Shown: positions 56,831-64,000 of the stretch, one piece after another
How the letters are laid out: each line of letters starts with the position of its first letter
Numbering within the stretch: position 1 is the first letter of the stretch
Source of the DNA: Winogradskyella alexanderae
Lineage (GTDB): Bacteria > Bacteroidota > Bacteroidia > Flavobacteriales > Flavobacteriaceae
Direction of reading: 5' to 3'
Assembly: GCF_020166335.1 (NCBI RefSeq)
Contig: NZ_JAIUJR010000001.1
Span: 1-64,000, forward strand
DNA: 64,000 nucleotides
The notes under the pieces: generated by a model
The model's database searches: none
Seen by the model: the letters and a program-made list of their open reading frames with translations, nothing else
Told to the model about the DNA's origin: nothing
Position numbers and translations under genes: made by a program

Positions 56831-57481
56831 GTGCAAGTTATTCCCGCAAAAACTCCGGACTTTGTAAAATCACTTTTTCCGAACTTAGTGTGGAATATCA
56901 CAACTAACAATAAAGAACTTTATTTAACCTTTGATGATGGCCCAACTCCTGAAATTACAGTATGGGTCTTAGACATCTTGCGACAATACAATGCTAAAGC
57001 AACATTTTTCTGTATTGGTAATAATATCGAAAAACATCCAAAATTATTCTCTAAAGTAATTGATCAAGGTCACGCTATTGGTAACCATACATTTAATCAT
57101 TTAAAAGGCTGGAGACATACAACCAAAAACTACATAAAAGATGTGGTGAGAACCGAATCATTAATTGATTCTTTTCACACAGATCATAGCGAAAACTATA
57201 GAAAATTTTTTCGACCACCTTACGGCAAGTTTAAAGTAAAACAAAGCAAGAAACTTCAAGAGTTAGGGTACAACATAATAATGTGGGATGTTCTTTCCTA
57301 TGATTGGGACTCTTCTATAAAAGCTGAAGATTGCCTTAAAAATGTAATTTCTTCAGCTAAGGCGGGTAGCATAGTAGTATTTCACGACAGTATTAAAGCC
57401 TACAAAAACCTTCAATATACCTTACCTGAAGTTTTAGAATATTATACGACTAGGGGTTATACCTTTAAGGCACTTTATTAA
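56831..57481 (+). CDS. polysaccharide deacetylase (NodB homology, CE4)
   Basis: A 216-residue CE4-type protein. The metal and base motif LTFDDGP is at about residues 32-38 (D35, D36), the zinc histidines are H86 and H90 in GNHTFNH, and RPPYGKFK and the late FHDS motif are present. It would remove acetyl groups from N-acetylated glycans such as peptidoglycan or chitin-like polymers. There is no signal peptide. The start is a GTG at 56831, 6 bases after the DUF2723 gene, so the two are one transcript. Its stop overlaps the convergent thioredoxin-like gene by 4 bases. Confidence 0.9.
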   Translation: MQVIPAKTPDFVKSLFPNLVWNITTNNKELYLTFDDGPTPEITVWVLDILRQYNAKATFFCIGNNIEKHPKLFSKVIDQGHAIGNHTFNHLKGWRHTTKNYIKDVVRTESLIDSFHTDHSENYRKFFRPPYGKFKVKQSKKLQELGYNIIMWDVLSYDWDSSIKAEDCLKNVISSAKAGSIVVFHDSIKAYKNLQYTLPEVLEYYTTRGYTFKALY

Positions 57482-57774
57482 ATATATTCTTGTATTATTC
57501 CAATAAGTGTGTTGGCGTCTTGTTCACCGCTATGGCGCCATTTCATTTCACCATTTTTATAAATAATTAAAGTCGGTAACCCTTTAACGCGAAGTGCTTC
57601 TGCAAGCTCCTTGTTCTTATCAACATCAATTTTTATGACTTTGGCTTTGTCACCTAGTGCTGCAGCTACATCTCGTAAGACTGGATGCATTGCAATGGAT
57701 TGTTCGTTCCATTCAGTGTAGAAGTCTAATAGAACCGGAATATCGACATCTATTAATTCTCCAAATTTTGACAT
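57478..57774 (-). CDS. thioredoxin-fold protein without the CxxC active site
   Basis: A 98-residue single thioredoxin domain. The fold is clear (VLLDFYTEWN, KVIKIDVDKNKELAEAL, VKGLPTLIIYKNGE with the cis-proline P), but the active site reads W22-N-E-Q-S26 where WCGPC is expected, and there is no cysteine in the protein. It therefore cannot act as a disulfide reductase; binding or chaperone roles are possible. No signal peptide, so cytoplasmic. It has a consensus promoter of its own. Confidence 0.88.
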   Translation of the reverse strand: MSKFGELIDVDIPVLLDFYTEWNEQSIAMHPVLRDVAAALGDKAKVIKIDVDKNKELAEALRVKGLPTLIIYKNGEMKWRHSGEQDANTLIGIIQEYI

Positions 57775-57803
57775 ACGCTAAGGTTTTAGTCGAACGCGTT
57801 TTA

Positions 57804-57836
57804 CAAACCTACATAAAAATACGCAAATGTTAACAA
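57804..57836 (-). promoter_or_regulatory. promoter of the thioredoxin-like gene
   Basis: Read leftward: TTG (57836-57834), 22-base spacer, TAGGTTTG (57811-57804). Fits the consensus at the long end of the spacer range, about 30 bases ahead of the start. Confidence 0.6.
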
Positions 57837-59081
57837 TTATGCTGGTTTTTCGCCCTTTTTAAGCTCTATAACAGTGATTTCTGGCCATATCCCAACACGC
57901 CCAGGAAACGCCAAATATCCAAATCCTCGATTTACATTAATATATTGCCCCAACTCTTCATAAATTCCTGCCCAATATTTATATCGCCATTTTACCGGAC
58001 TCCATTTAAACCAGCCCGGTATTTCAATACCAAATTGCATCCCATGGGTATGACCGCTCAAGGTTAAATGATAGTGGTAATCATCATTAATTACTTGTTG
58101 CTCCCAATGGCTTGGATCATGACTCAGTAAAATCTTAAAGTCATTTTTATCTACTTTACTTGAGGCTTTCTTTAAATCACCTGCTTTTTTAAATCCTCCT
58201 TTACCCCAGTTTTCTACACCCACCAAGGCTATTCTTTCGCCCTCTTTTTCAATAAATCTATTTTCATTCAATAACAAATCAAAACCAATTTCTTTTTGGA
58301 TAAATTTTAACTCTTCTAGATTTTGTTTTTTGTCCTCGGTGTTTTCCCAACGAACATAATCGCCATAATCGTGATTCCCTAGAACCGAAAATAAACCATC
58401 TTTAGCCTCCAACTTCTTAAAGATATCTACGTAAGGACGCATCTCCTGAGCCGTATTATTTACCATGTCTCCAGTGAATAAAATGACATCGCTTTTTTGC
58501 TCATTTATTAAGTCAATAGCATATTCTACTTTTTTGATATTATCAAAACTTCCTGAGTGTACATCACTGATTTGTGTTAACCTGTAACCATCAAATGCTT
58601 TCGGCAAATCCTCAAAATGAAGTGTGTATTTAAGGACCTTAAAATTGTATTTGCCCTTATACATACCATATAAAATTGAAGCTAAAGGAATGGATGCCAA
58701 TCCTAATCCTATCTGACTTATAAATTTCCTTCTAGAGGGAAAATGCCTTATTTGATTACCGCTAGTGCTGTCATCTTGCATAAAATAACTATAGATACCT
58801 TGCGGTATTCTAAAAACATCTTCAGCAAACATTACAGTAATAAGTATCAATTTCGGGACAATCATAGCAATAAGAAATCCTACGGCTAGAGCATTGGCTT
58901 GGGAGAATCCTGCACTTCTGTTGAACCCAAAGAATTGATAAATAAAATGCCCAATAACTGCAAAAGTAACAATCCAATACAAGACATACCACCAGTTGCT
59001 TTTTGTGACCGTTTTTAAAGATTGAAATGCATAGTAATCTGCAACCCCAATTAAAACAATGAATATTATCCAGCGAATCAT
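57837..59081 (-). CDS. membrane-anchored metallophosphoesterase
   Basis: A 414-residue protein with four N-terminal membrane helices (residues about 2-20, 30-50, 62-85 and 128-146) and a calcineurin-type phosphoesterase domain (about 160-414). Metal motifs are ISDVHSG, LFTGDMVNN, LGNHDYGDY, LLSHDPSHW and LSGHTHGMQFG, all intact. The family includes YkuE-like lipid-handling phosphoesterases; the substrate is unknown. A -7 element TAACTTTG lies at 59099-59106, 17 bases ahead of the start. Confidence 0.92.
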   Translation of the reverse strand: MIRWIIFIVLIGVADYYAFQSLKTVTKSNWWYVLYWIVTFAVIGHFIYQFFGFNRSAGFSQANALAVGFLIAMIVPKLILITVMFAEDVFRIPQGIYSYFMQDDSTSGNQIRHFPSRRKFISQIGLGLASIPLASILYGMYKGKYNFKVLKYTLHFEDLPKAFDGYRLTQISDVHSGSFDNIKKVEYAIDLINEQKSDVILFTGDMVNNTAQEMRPYVDIFKKLEAKDGLFSVLGNHDYGDYVRWENTEDKKQNLEELKFIQKEIGFDLLLNENRFIEKEGERIALVGVENWGKGGFKKAGDLKKASSKVDKNDFKILLSHDPSHWEQQVINDDYHYHLTLSGHTHGMQFGIEIPGWFKWSPVKWRYKYWAGIYEELGQYINVNRGFGYLAFPGRVGIWPEITVIELKKGEKPA

Positions 59082-59098
59082 ATAACCAATTTGTAAAT

Positions 59099-59106
59099 CA
59101 AAGTTA
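59099..59106 (-). promoter_or_regulatory. putative -7 promoter element of the metallophosphoesterase gene
   Basis: TAACTTTG on the minus strand, exact TAnnTTTG match in the 42-base gap before the gene. No TTG at the usual distance; the upstream position would fall in the GH2 coding end. Confidence 0.4.
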
Positions 59107-59123
59107 GTTAACTCCTTTTGTAG

Positions 59124-61610
59124 TTATCTTATGAAATTGTTAAAGCTTATGATTTTAAGGTCATCAATAGTTTTTTGTTCCTTTAATCTTGGGTCGTCAG
59201 ACAGAAAATAAACCCATCTACGCTGACCAGGGTATAAATCGAAAAAGTTCTCATGGAACCAACCCTTATATTTGGTCGATAAGAACACGTCTTTTTGGTA
59301 TGTGTCTGATGAAATAATAACTTTGATACCATTCTCCATCTTAACCCATTGGGTTTCAAATTTGCCTTGTTTTAGTTTTAGATCCTTTGGCTTTACAAAG
59401 AAAAAATGTTCATCTACATAATTAAACCTAGCATCAAAATAAATTTCATCTTTTGGAAATCTAACTTCTGCCAGTGGAAGTTGATATTTTATTTCACTGG
59501 AATTAGGCTTAACTGTTATTTGTTTAGAATCTTTCCATAACACCTTATTGTCAAAATCTTGAATAGATACCCTTAAATTGTCTTCAACAGATTCTAAATT
59601 GTCATTAACAACATATACATTTAAGGTATCATTTTCTATATGCGATGATACTATTACATTTTTAAAATCATGAGCCATTTGATATTGCATGGCTTTCCAA
59701 TTTCCAAAATAATCCATACTACTCCATGATACTACTGGCCAACAATCATTTAACTGCCAGTACAATGTTCCCATGTTATATGGCTTAGCTCTGCGTTGTG
59801 CTCTTATACCCATAGACATACCCCTAGCTTGTAAGAGTTGGCTCATATAAACATAGTCTTCGGCTTTATCAGGAATTGGATAATCGCGTTGCATGTAGTC
59901 TTCAATAAGATGAAATCCTCTTGGATGCTTTTGATGATTAATAAATTCTTCCGAATCTATAACTATAGAATCATTTTGGTTAATATATCTTATGACTTCG
60001 TAACTTGGAAACGACTGAAAGCCAAATTCACTCATAAATCGCGGCACATTTTCTTCTAAATGTTCAAATGGATAGGCATCGTGCCATATCCACCAATCAT
60101 GGGCATCACCCTCTGTTTTGTATTTAGGATTCCCTCGGCCATATTTCGGAGAAGATTCCCAATAATCTGTATCCGAATATTTATTTACAATTTGCGGTAA
60201 GAGGGAATCAAATAGTTTGAGATAATTATTCCATATCTCCTCTTTTTCAGCTTCACTCCTTCCTTCTTGCCAACCCCAACGATGCCATGCCTCGGAGTTT
60301 TCATTATTGCCACACCATAAGGCCAGAGAGGCGTGATTTCTAAGCCTCTTTACTTGTTCTTGAGCCTCAACTTTTACATTATTTAAAAAGTCCGTATCAC
60401 CAGGATACATGGCGCATGCAAACATAAAATCTTGCCACGCCAATACACCTTTTTCGTCACATAGTTTATAGAAGTAGTCATCCTCATATATACCACCTCC
60501 CCAAACCCTAAGCATATTTATATTAGATTTTACCACATCATTTAATAATCTATCATAATCCTCTCTAGAAACCTTATTTTGAAAACTATGTTGTGGAATA
60601 TAGTTTGCACCTTTTGCAAAAACTGGTTCGCCATTAACCTTAAAGTAAAAGGATTGCCCAATACTATCTTTCTCAGCCACAAGATTAATGGTTCTAAGTC
60701 CTTTTTGAATCAAAGCACTATCCAATATTCTTTGTCCTTCCTTGACGATTACCTTGATATCATATAAATGAGGATCTCCTAGATTATGTGGCCACCAAAG
60801 TTTTGGGTTTTCAATTACAACATTAAAATTCTCAGGATTTGCTTTCGGAAATTCCTCATACTCTGCGTAAATGGAATCATTCACATAAATATCATAATTT
60901 AAATTTTCTTCAATGCCTGAAACTGAACTTATCTCAATGATAAATGAAGCATTCGTTTCATCAATCTGCATATCTCGCAGATACACATCTTCAATCTTAT
61001 AATCATTCCAACTCGTCAATTTAATTGGCTTCCAAATTCCTGCAGTATTTAGAACTGGTCCCCAATCCCAACCGTATTGAAACTGTGCTTTACGAGTAAA
61101 AATGCGATTCCCTACTGGCAATTCATAAGGTAGTTTTGCCTTTTCAATGGCTTCAAATTTGGAAGGTCGTTCAAAAAGAATTCGTAATTCATTCTCAGGT
61201 TTTAGCAACCGTTTAATATTGACATTCCATTCTCTGAAAGCGTTATTAGAATTAAGAATTAAGCTGTCATTTAAATATGCGCTAGCATAAGTATCTAGAC
61301 CCTCAAAATTTAATTGAAAATGCTTATGCGCTAAAGCTTCTTCATCTAATGAAAATCGTGTGCGATATTCCCAATCTGTCTCAGAAACCCATTGAACTTG
61401 TTGTTCATTATTACCGATAAAAGGATCTTCAATTAAACCATTATCCAAGAGATCAGAAAAGACATTTCCAGGTACATTAGCACTATGCCAGACTGTGTCT
61501 TCAACATTTCTGAATTCCCAGTTTGAGTGGATTTCGATTGTGATTGGAACATCGTGTTTAGGGCCACAGGCAAAAATTAGTAGAATTAAAAAAAGAGGAC
61601 TATATCGCAT
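59124..61610 (-). CDS. GH2 family beta-mannosidase-like lipoprotein
   Basis: An 828-residue glycosidase with a lipoprotein signal (FLILLIFACG, lipidated C15). The domains are a sugar-binding N-terminal domain (about 25-200, with WEYRTRF and FEGLDTYASAYLND), Ig-like domain, a TIM barrel (about 310-650) and C-terminal Ig-like domains. The acid/base Glu is in LWCGNNENSEAW near residue 436 and the nucleophile Glu is in FMSEFGFQSF near 528, the pattern of beta-mannosidases. It would release beta-mannose from glycans at the cell surface or periplasm. It overlaps cutC by 11 bases, so the genes are co-translated. Confidence 0.92.
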   Translation of the reverse strand: MRYSPLFLILLIFACGPKHDVPITIEIHSNWEFRNVEDTVWHSANVPGNVFSDLLDNGLIEDPFIGNNEQQVQWVSETDWEYRTRFSLDEEALAHKHFQLNFEGLDTYASAYLNDSLILNSNNAFREWNVNIKRLLKPENELRILFERPSKFEAIEKAKLPYELPVGNRIFTRKAQFQYGWDWGPVLNTAGIWKPIKLTSWNDYKIEDVYLRDMQIDETNASFIIEISSVSGIEENLNYDIYVNDSIYAEYEEFPKANPENFNVVIENPKLWWPHNLGDPHLYDIKVIVKEGQRILDSALIQKGLRTINLVAEKDSIGQSFYFKVNGEPVFAKGANYIPQHSFQNKVSREDYDRLLNDVVKSNINMLRVWGGGIYEDDYFYKLCDEKGVLAWQDFMFACAMYPGDTDFLNNVKVEAQEQVKRLRNHASLALWCGNNENSEAWHRWGWQEGRSEAEKEEIWNNYLKLFDSLLPQIVNKYSDTDYWESSPKYGRGNPKYKTEGDAHDWWIWHDAYPFEHLEENVPRFMSEFGFQSFPSYEVIRYINQNDSIVIDSEEFINHQKHPRGFHLIEDYMQRDYPIPDKAEDYVYMSQLLQARGMSMGIRAQRRAKPYNMGTLYWQLNDCWPVVSWSSMDYFGNWKAMQYQMAHDFKNVIVSSHIENDTLNVYVVNDNLESVEDNLRVSIQDFDNKVLWKDSKQITVKPNSSEIKYQLPLAEVRFPKDEIYFDARFNYVDEHFFFVKPKDLKLKQGKFETQWVKMENGIKVIISSDTYQKDVFLSTKYKGWFHENFFDLYPGQRRWVYFLSDDPRLKEQKTIDDLKIISFNNFIR

Positions 61611-62289
61611 GTAATATTGTTCTTATTTTATTGATGTCTGAAACCGTCTGGTCTTCTGAAAATAAGGACTCTGACTGTGATACTTTACTTGAAGCTGATG
61701 AATGAATCTCGCTAAATGCATTTGCCTTAAAAACATTTAAATTACTTGCATTAATCCCACTGCCAGGCATAATTATTATTTCTCCCTTCGATTGAGTTTT
61801 TAAATGTTTTAATAGCTCAATGCCTTGTTCAGCACTTGATTTTTGACCAGAAGTTAATACGCGTTCTACTCCCAATTCAATAAGTTGTTTCAATGCAATT
61901 AGTGGATTCATAACCTCATCAAATGCCCTATGAAATGTAAAGGACAAGGGCCTTGCAAGATCGATTAAAGCTTTGGTGCGCTCTATGTCTATAGTCTTAT
62001 CCTTTTTTAATATACCTGAAACAATCCCATCAAAATTGAGTTCTCTGCATAACGCAATGTCCTTTTGCATCTGCTCAAATTCCTCAGCGGTATAGATAAA
62101 ATTACCTGACCTTGGTCGGATTAATATATGGATTGGAATATGAAGTTTTTCTTTTACTAATCGTAGTAATCCATACGACGGTGTTAGTCCACCAACTGAT
62201 AATTCCTGACAAAGTTCAATACGATGGGCACCAGCCTCTTGTGCATTTTTTGCAGATTGAAACGAATTGGCACAAATTTCTAATAGCAT
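61600..62289 (-). CDS. cutC: CutC family protein
   Basis: A 229-residue TIM-barrel protein with the CutC pattern LEICANSFQSAKNAQEAGAH, RIELCQELSVGGLTPSYGL, PIHILIRPRSGNFIYT and the late IMPGSGINASNL. CutC was named for copper tolerance in E. coli, but that role has been disputed and its reaction is unknown. Here it sits between two glycoside hydrolases (1-base gap and 11-base overlap), which hints at a sugar-related role. Confidence 0.94.
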   Translation of the reverse strand: MLLEICANSFQSAKNAQEAGAHRIELCQELSVGGLTPSYGLLRLVKEKLHIPIHILIRPRSGNFIYTAEEFEQMQKDIALCRELNFDGIVSGILKKDKTIDIERTKALIDLARPLSFTFHRAFDEVMNPLIALKQLIELGVERVLTSGQKSSAEQGIELLKHLKTQSKGEIIIMPGSGINASNLNVFKANAFSEIHSSASSKVSQSESLFSEDQTVSDINKIRTILHAI

Positions 62290-62290
62290 A

Positions 62291-64000
62291 TCAGTTTATA
62301 ATAATTTCATCTATAAATGTCCATGCCTTATTTCCTGATCCCTGTTTTCCTTCTGGAATTATCCCATAATTTGGAACTATAAGCTCAATAGATCTCACCT
62401 TAACATCAAGTGCTTTTGGCGTTTTAAATTCGTAATCGAAATCAATCAAAACATCGTCTCGTGCATCAACCGATATCTGATCCGTTACTATGGTCCCATC
62501 GTCTAAAACAAATTGTAATTTTACTTCTTTTGGTGCATAGATCCATTGGCCATTACCATTGTAAAACCTAGTGCTGATATAATTGACCTCTTTGTTTTTA
62601 CCTAAATCAATAGATACAGAAATATCCTCACCCCAAAAGCCTAACCATTCTTTATCGCCATAGCGACTATCACTTCCGCTGATACCATTTACTAATCCTA
62701 TGGCACCACTACCAGCATAAGCCTTGTGGGGTTGTTTATTTATTTCAATCTTTGAACCAACAGCTTTATGAAGCTTGATTTCTTGAGTAAAAATTGTACC
62801 CAATTTTTCATCACCACCATAAACTTGGGCCTTAATGGTTGTAGAATTTGAAATAGGGATTTTTTCTGAATACATTATTGAGCTAGAACTAGGTTCAGTA
62901 CCATCTGTAGTATATCGGATTGATTTATTTTTAGACTGTGTTTTTAACTCAAAGAAAGACAAGCCTTCTTCCGATGACATATTTCCTTCAATTTCATATA
63001 AGTGATTTGCATAATTTATATCTAAGGCATCTAATCTGTTGTGAAAATATTCTACTCGAGTAACAAAATCTTCATAGTTCTTATCTTTAGTATTAGACCA
63101 TACCACTTCACTCATGGCTAATATCCTGGGAAATGCCATATATTCTACTTGGTCTTCATTCGGCATATACTCAGTCCAAACATTTCCTTGAGCGCCCAGA
63201 ACATATTTTGATTCTTCTTTTGTCAATTCCTCTGGAATAGGATTAAAACTATATACCTTTTCTAGCGGTAAAAAACCACCAATTGCTATGGGCTCATTAT
63301 AATTCTCAGATTGGTAATAATCAAAGTAGCAATGCGATGTTGGCGTCATAACAACATTATGACCAGCTTTTGCAGCTTCAATTGCTCCATCCATACCACG
63401 CCAAGACATTACCGTAGCATTTGGTGCCAATCCGCCTTCGAGAATTTCATCCCAACCAATAATTTGCTTACCCTTAGTGTTAATGTATCTTTCCATTCGA
63501 GCTATGAAATAACTCTGTAAACCATGTTCGTCTTTTAAACCTTTTTGTTTAATCAAATCCTGACAATGATCACAGTTTTTCCAGCGTGTTTTAGGTGCTT
63601 CATCGCCTCCAATATGGATATACTTTCCTGGAAACAGTTCAATTACCTCATCGATTACATCCTCTAAAAATTTAAAGGTAGTTTCACTTGGGCAGTAGAC
63701 TTCCTCAAAAACACCCCATTTTTTTGCAGCTTCAACTTGTTCTCCTGTACATCCTAATTCCGGATAGGCGGCTATTGCCGCCTGACTATGGCCAGGCATC
63801 TCAATTTCTGGAATTATAGTTACAAATCGATTATTGGCATAAGAAACAACTTCTTTGATTTCTTCTTGTGAATAAAATCCACCATATCGCTTTCCATCAA
63901 AATTATGGGGTTGATCGCTATAATGACCGACCAAAGTTTCATTTCTAAATGCCGCTACCGTTTGTAGCTTTGGATACTTCTTAATTTCTATACGCCAACC
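62291..64000 (-). CDS. GH20 beta-N-acetylhexosaminidase (5' end outside window)
   Basis: The frame is open from the right edge (570 codons with stop, opening GWRIEIKKYPKL), so the internal Met near 63934 is not the start. The catalytic Asp-Glu pair is in HIGGDEAP and EIEMPGHSQAAIAAYP is a family landmark. After the barrel there is a chitobiase C-terminal-like domain (IRYTTDGTEPSSSS) and a discoidin-like carbohydrate-binding domain (WLGFWGEDISVSIDLG, then NGNGQWIYAPKEVKL). It would release terminal GlcNAc/GalNAc. It is upstream of cutC by 1 base and heads this operon part. Confidence 0.93.
   Translation of the reverse strand, partial: GWRIEIKKYPKLQTVAAFRNETLVGHYSDQPHNFDGKRYGGFYSQEEIKEVVSYANNRFVTIIPEIEMPGHSQAAIAAYPELGCTGEQVEAAKKWGVFEEVYCPSETTFKFLEDVIDEVIELFPGKYIHIGGDEAPKTRWKNCDHCQDLIKQKGLKDEHGLQSYFIARMERYINTKGKQIIGWDEILEGGLAPNATVMSWRGMDGAIEAAKAGHNVVMTPTSHCYFDYYQSENYNEPIAIGGFLPLEKVYSFNPIPEELTKEESKYVLGAQGNVWTEYMPNEDQVEYMAFPRILAMSEVVWSNTKDKNYEDFVTRVEYFHNRLDALDINYANHLYEIEGNMSSEEGLSFFELKTQSKNKSIRYTTDGTEPSSSSIMYSEKIPISNSTTIKAQVYGGDEKLGTIFTQEIKLHKAVGSKIEINKQPHKAYAGSGAIGLVNGISGSDSRYGDKEWLGFWGEDISVSIDLGKNKEVNYISTRFYNGNGQWIYAPKEVKLQFVLDDGTIVTDQISVDARDDVLIDFDYEFKTPKALDVKVRSIELIVPNYGIIPEGKQGSGNKAWTFIDEIIIN

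Noticed and set aside
63934..64000. Start of the GH20 gene at the internal Met near 63934
   Set aside because: The frame continues to the right edge and encodes the typical GH20 stretch GWRIEIKKYP, so the gene is cut by the window.

Overview
The window looks like core chromosome of a marine-type member of the Flavobacteriaceae (Bacteroidota). The evidence is: AT-rich DNA; TTG-N18-22-TAnnTTTG promoters and almost no Shine-Dalgarno sites; the gliding/type IX secretion protein SprA (2414 residues); a RemB-like protein; alternative complex III (ActABCDEF) feeding an aa3-type oxidase; and the gene runs malic enzyme - ruvA - sprA - gcvH and cox - ruvB - queG. I see no insertion sequence, prophage, CRISPR array or defence island. 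The genus cannot be told from this.

Layout. 1-3554: the N-terminal 1184 codons of a giant secreted repeat protein whose end lies outside the window. 3774-5819: Nfu-type Fe-S scaffold, dodecin and an MscS channel. 5816-13593: a leftward operon with a MacB-type ABC exporter (one ATPase, two permeases, two adaptors, one TolC) and tsaB last. 13717-19008: leftward oxidase biogenesis (ctaB, two subunit III genes, subunit IV, a terminator, then a degenerate SCO-like protein, SCO1, DUF420 and a CxxC micro-protein). 19109-22220: RemB-like barrel protein and TonB. 22286-30914: ruvA, sprA, gcvH, vanZ. 31085-35397: malic enzyme, queG, ruvB. 35469-47080: one long leftward respiratory operon, actABCDEF then cytochrome oxidase II and I. 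47291-47671: SPOR protein. 47724-52174: rimP-nusA-infB. 52325-57481: universal stress protein, tRNA-Gln, a DUF2723 membrane glycosyltransferase-like protein and a polysaccharide deacetylase. 57478-59081: a cysteine-less thioredoxin-like protein and a metallophosphoesterase. 59124-64000: beta-mannosidase-like GH2, CutC and a GH20 hexosaminidase cut by the right edge.

How it fits together. The two respiratory blocks build one quinol:cytochrome c / cytochrome c:oxygen chain: ActA-F oxidise menaquinol, CoxI/II form the catalytic core, and the block near 14-19 kb supplies heme a synthesis, subunits III/IV and copper/heme insertion factors. SprA, the RemB-like protein, TonB and the giant left-edge protein belong to the cell surface and type IX secretion/gliding side. 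The right-end glycosidases suggest trimming of mannose/N-acetylglucosamine glycans.

No complete, clearly undescribed system stands out. The best candidates for something new are: a terminator-like hairpin in the rimP-nusA-infB leader next to back-to-back divergent promoters; a TonB-like domain fused to a RemB/Wzi-type barrel; a helix-hairpin-helix tail on ActC; His-rich segments on ActF and CoxI; cysteine-less thioredoxin/SCO relatives; and an abrupt GC-rich repeat unit at the left edge that may be a chimera or a recombination tract.
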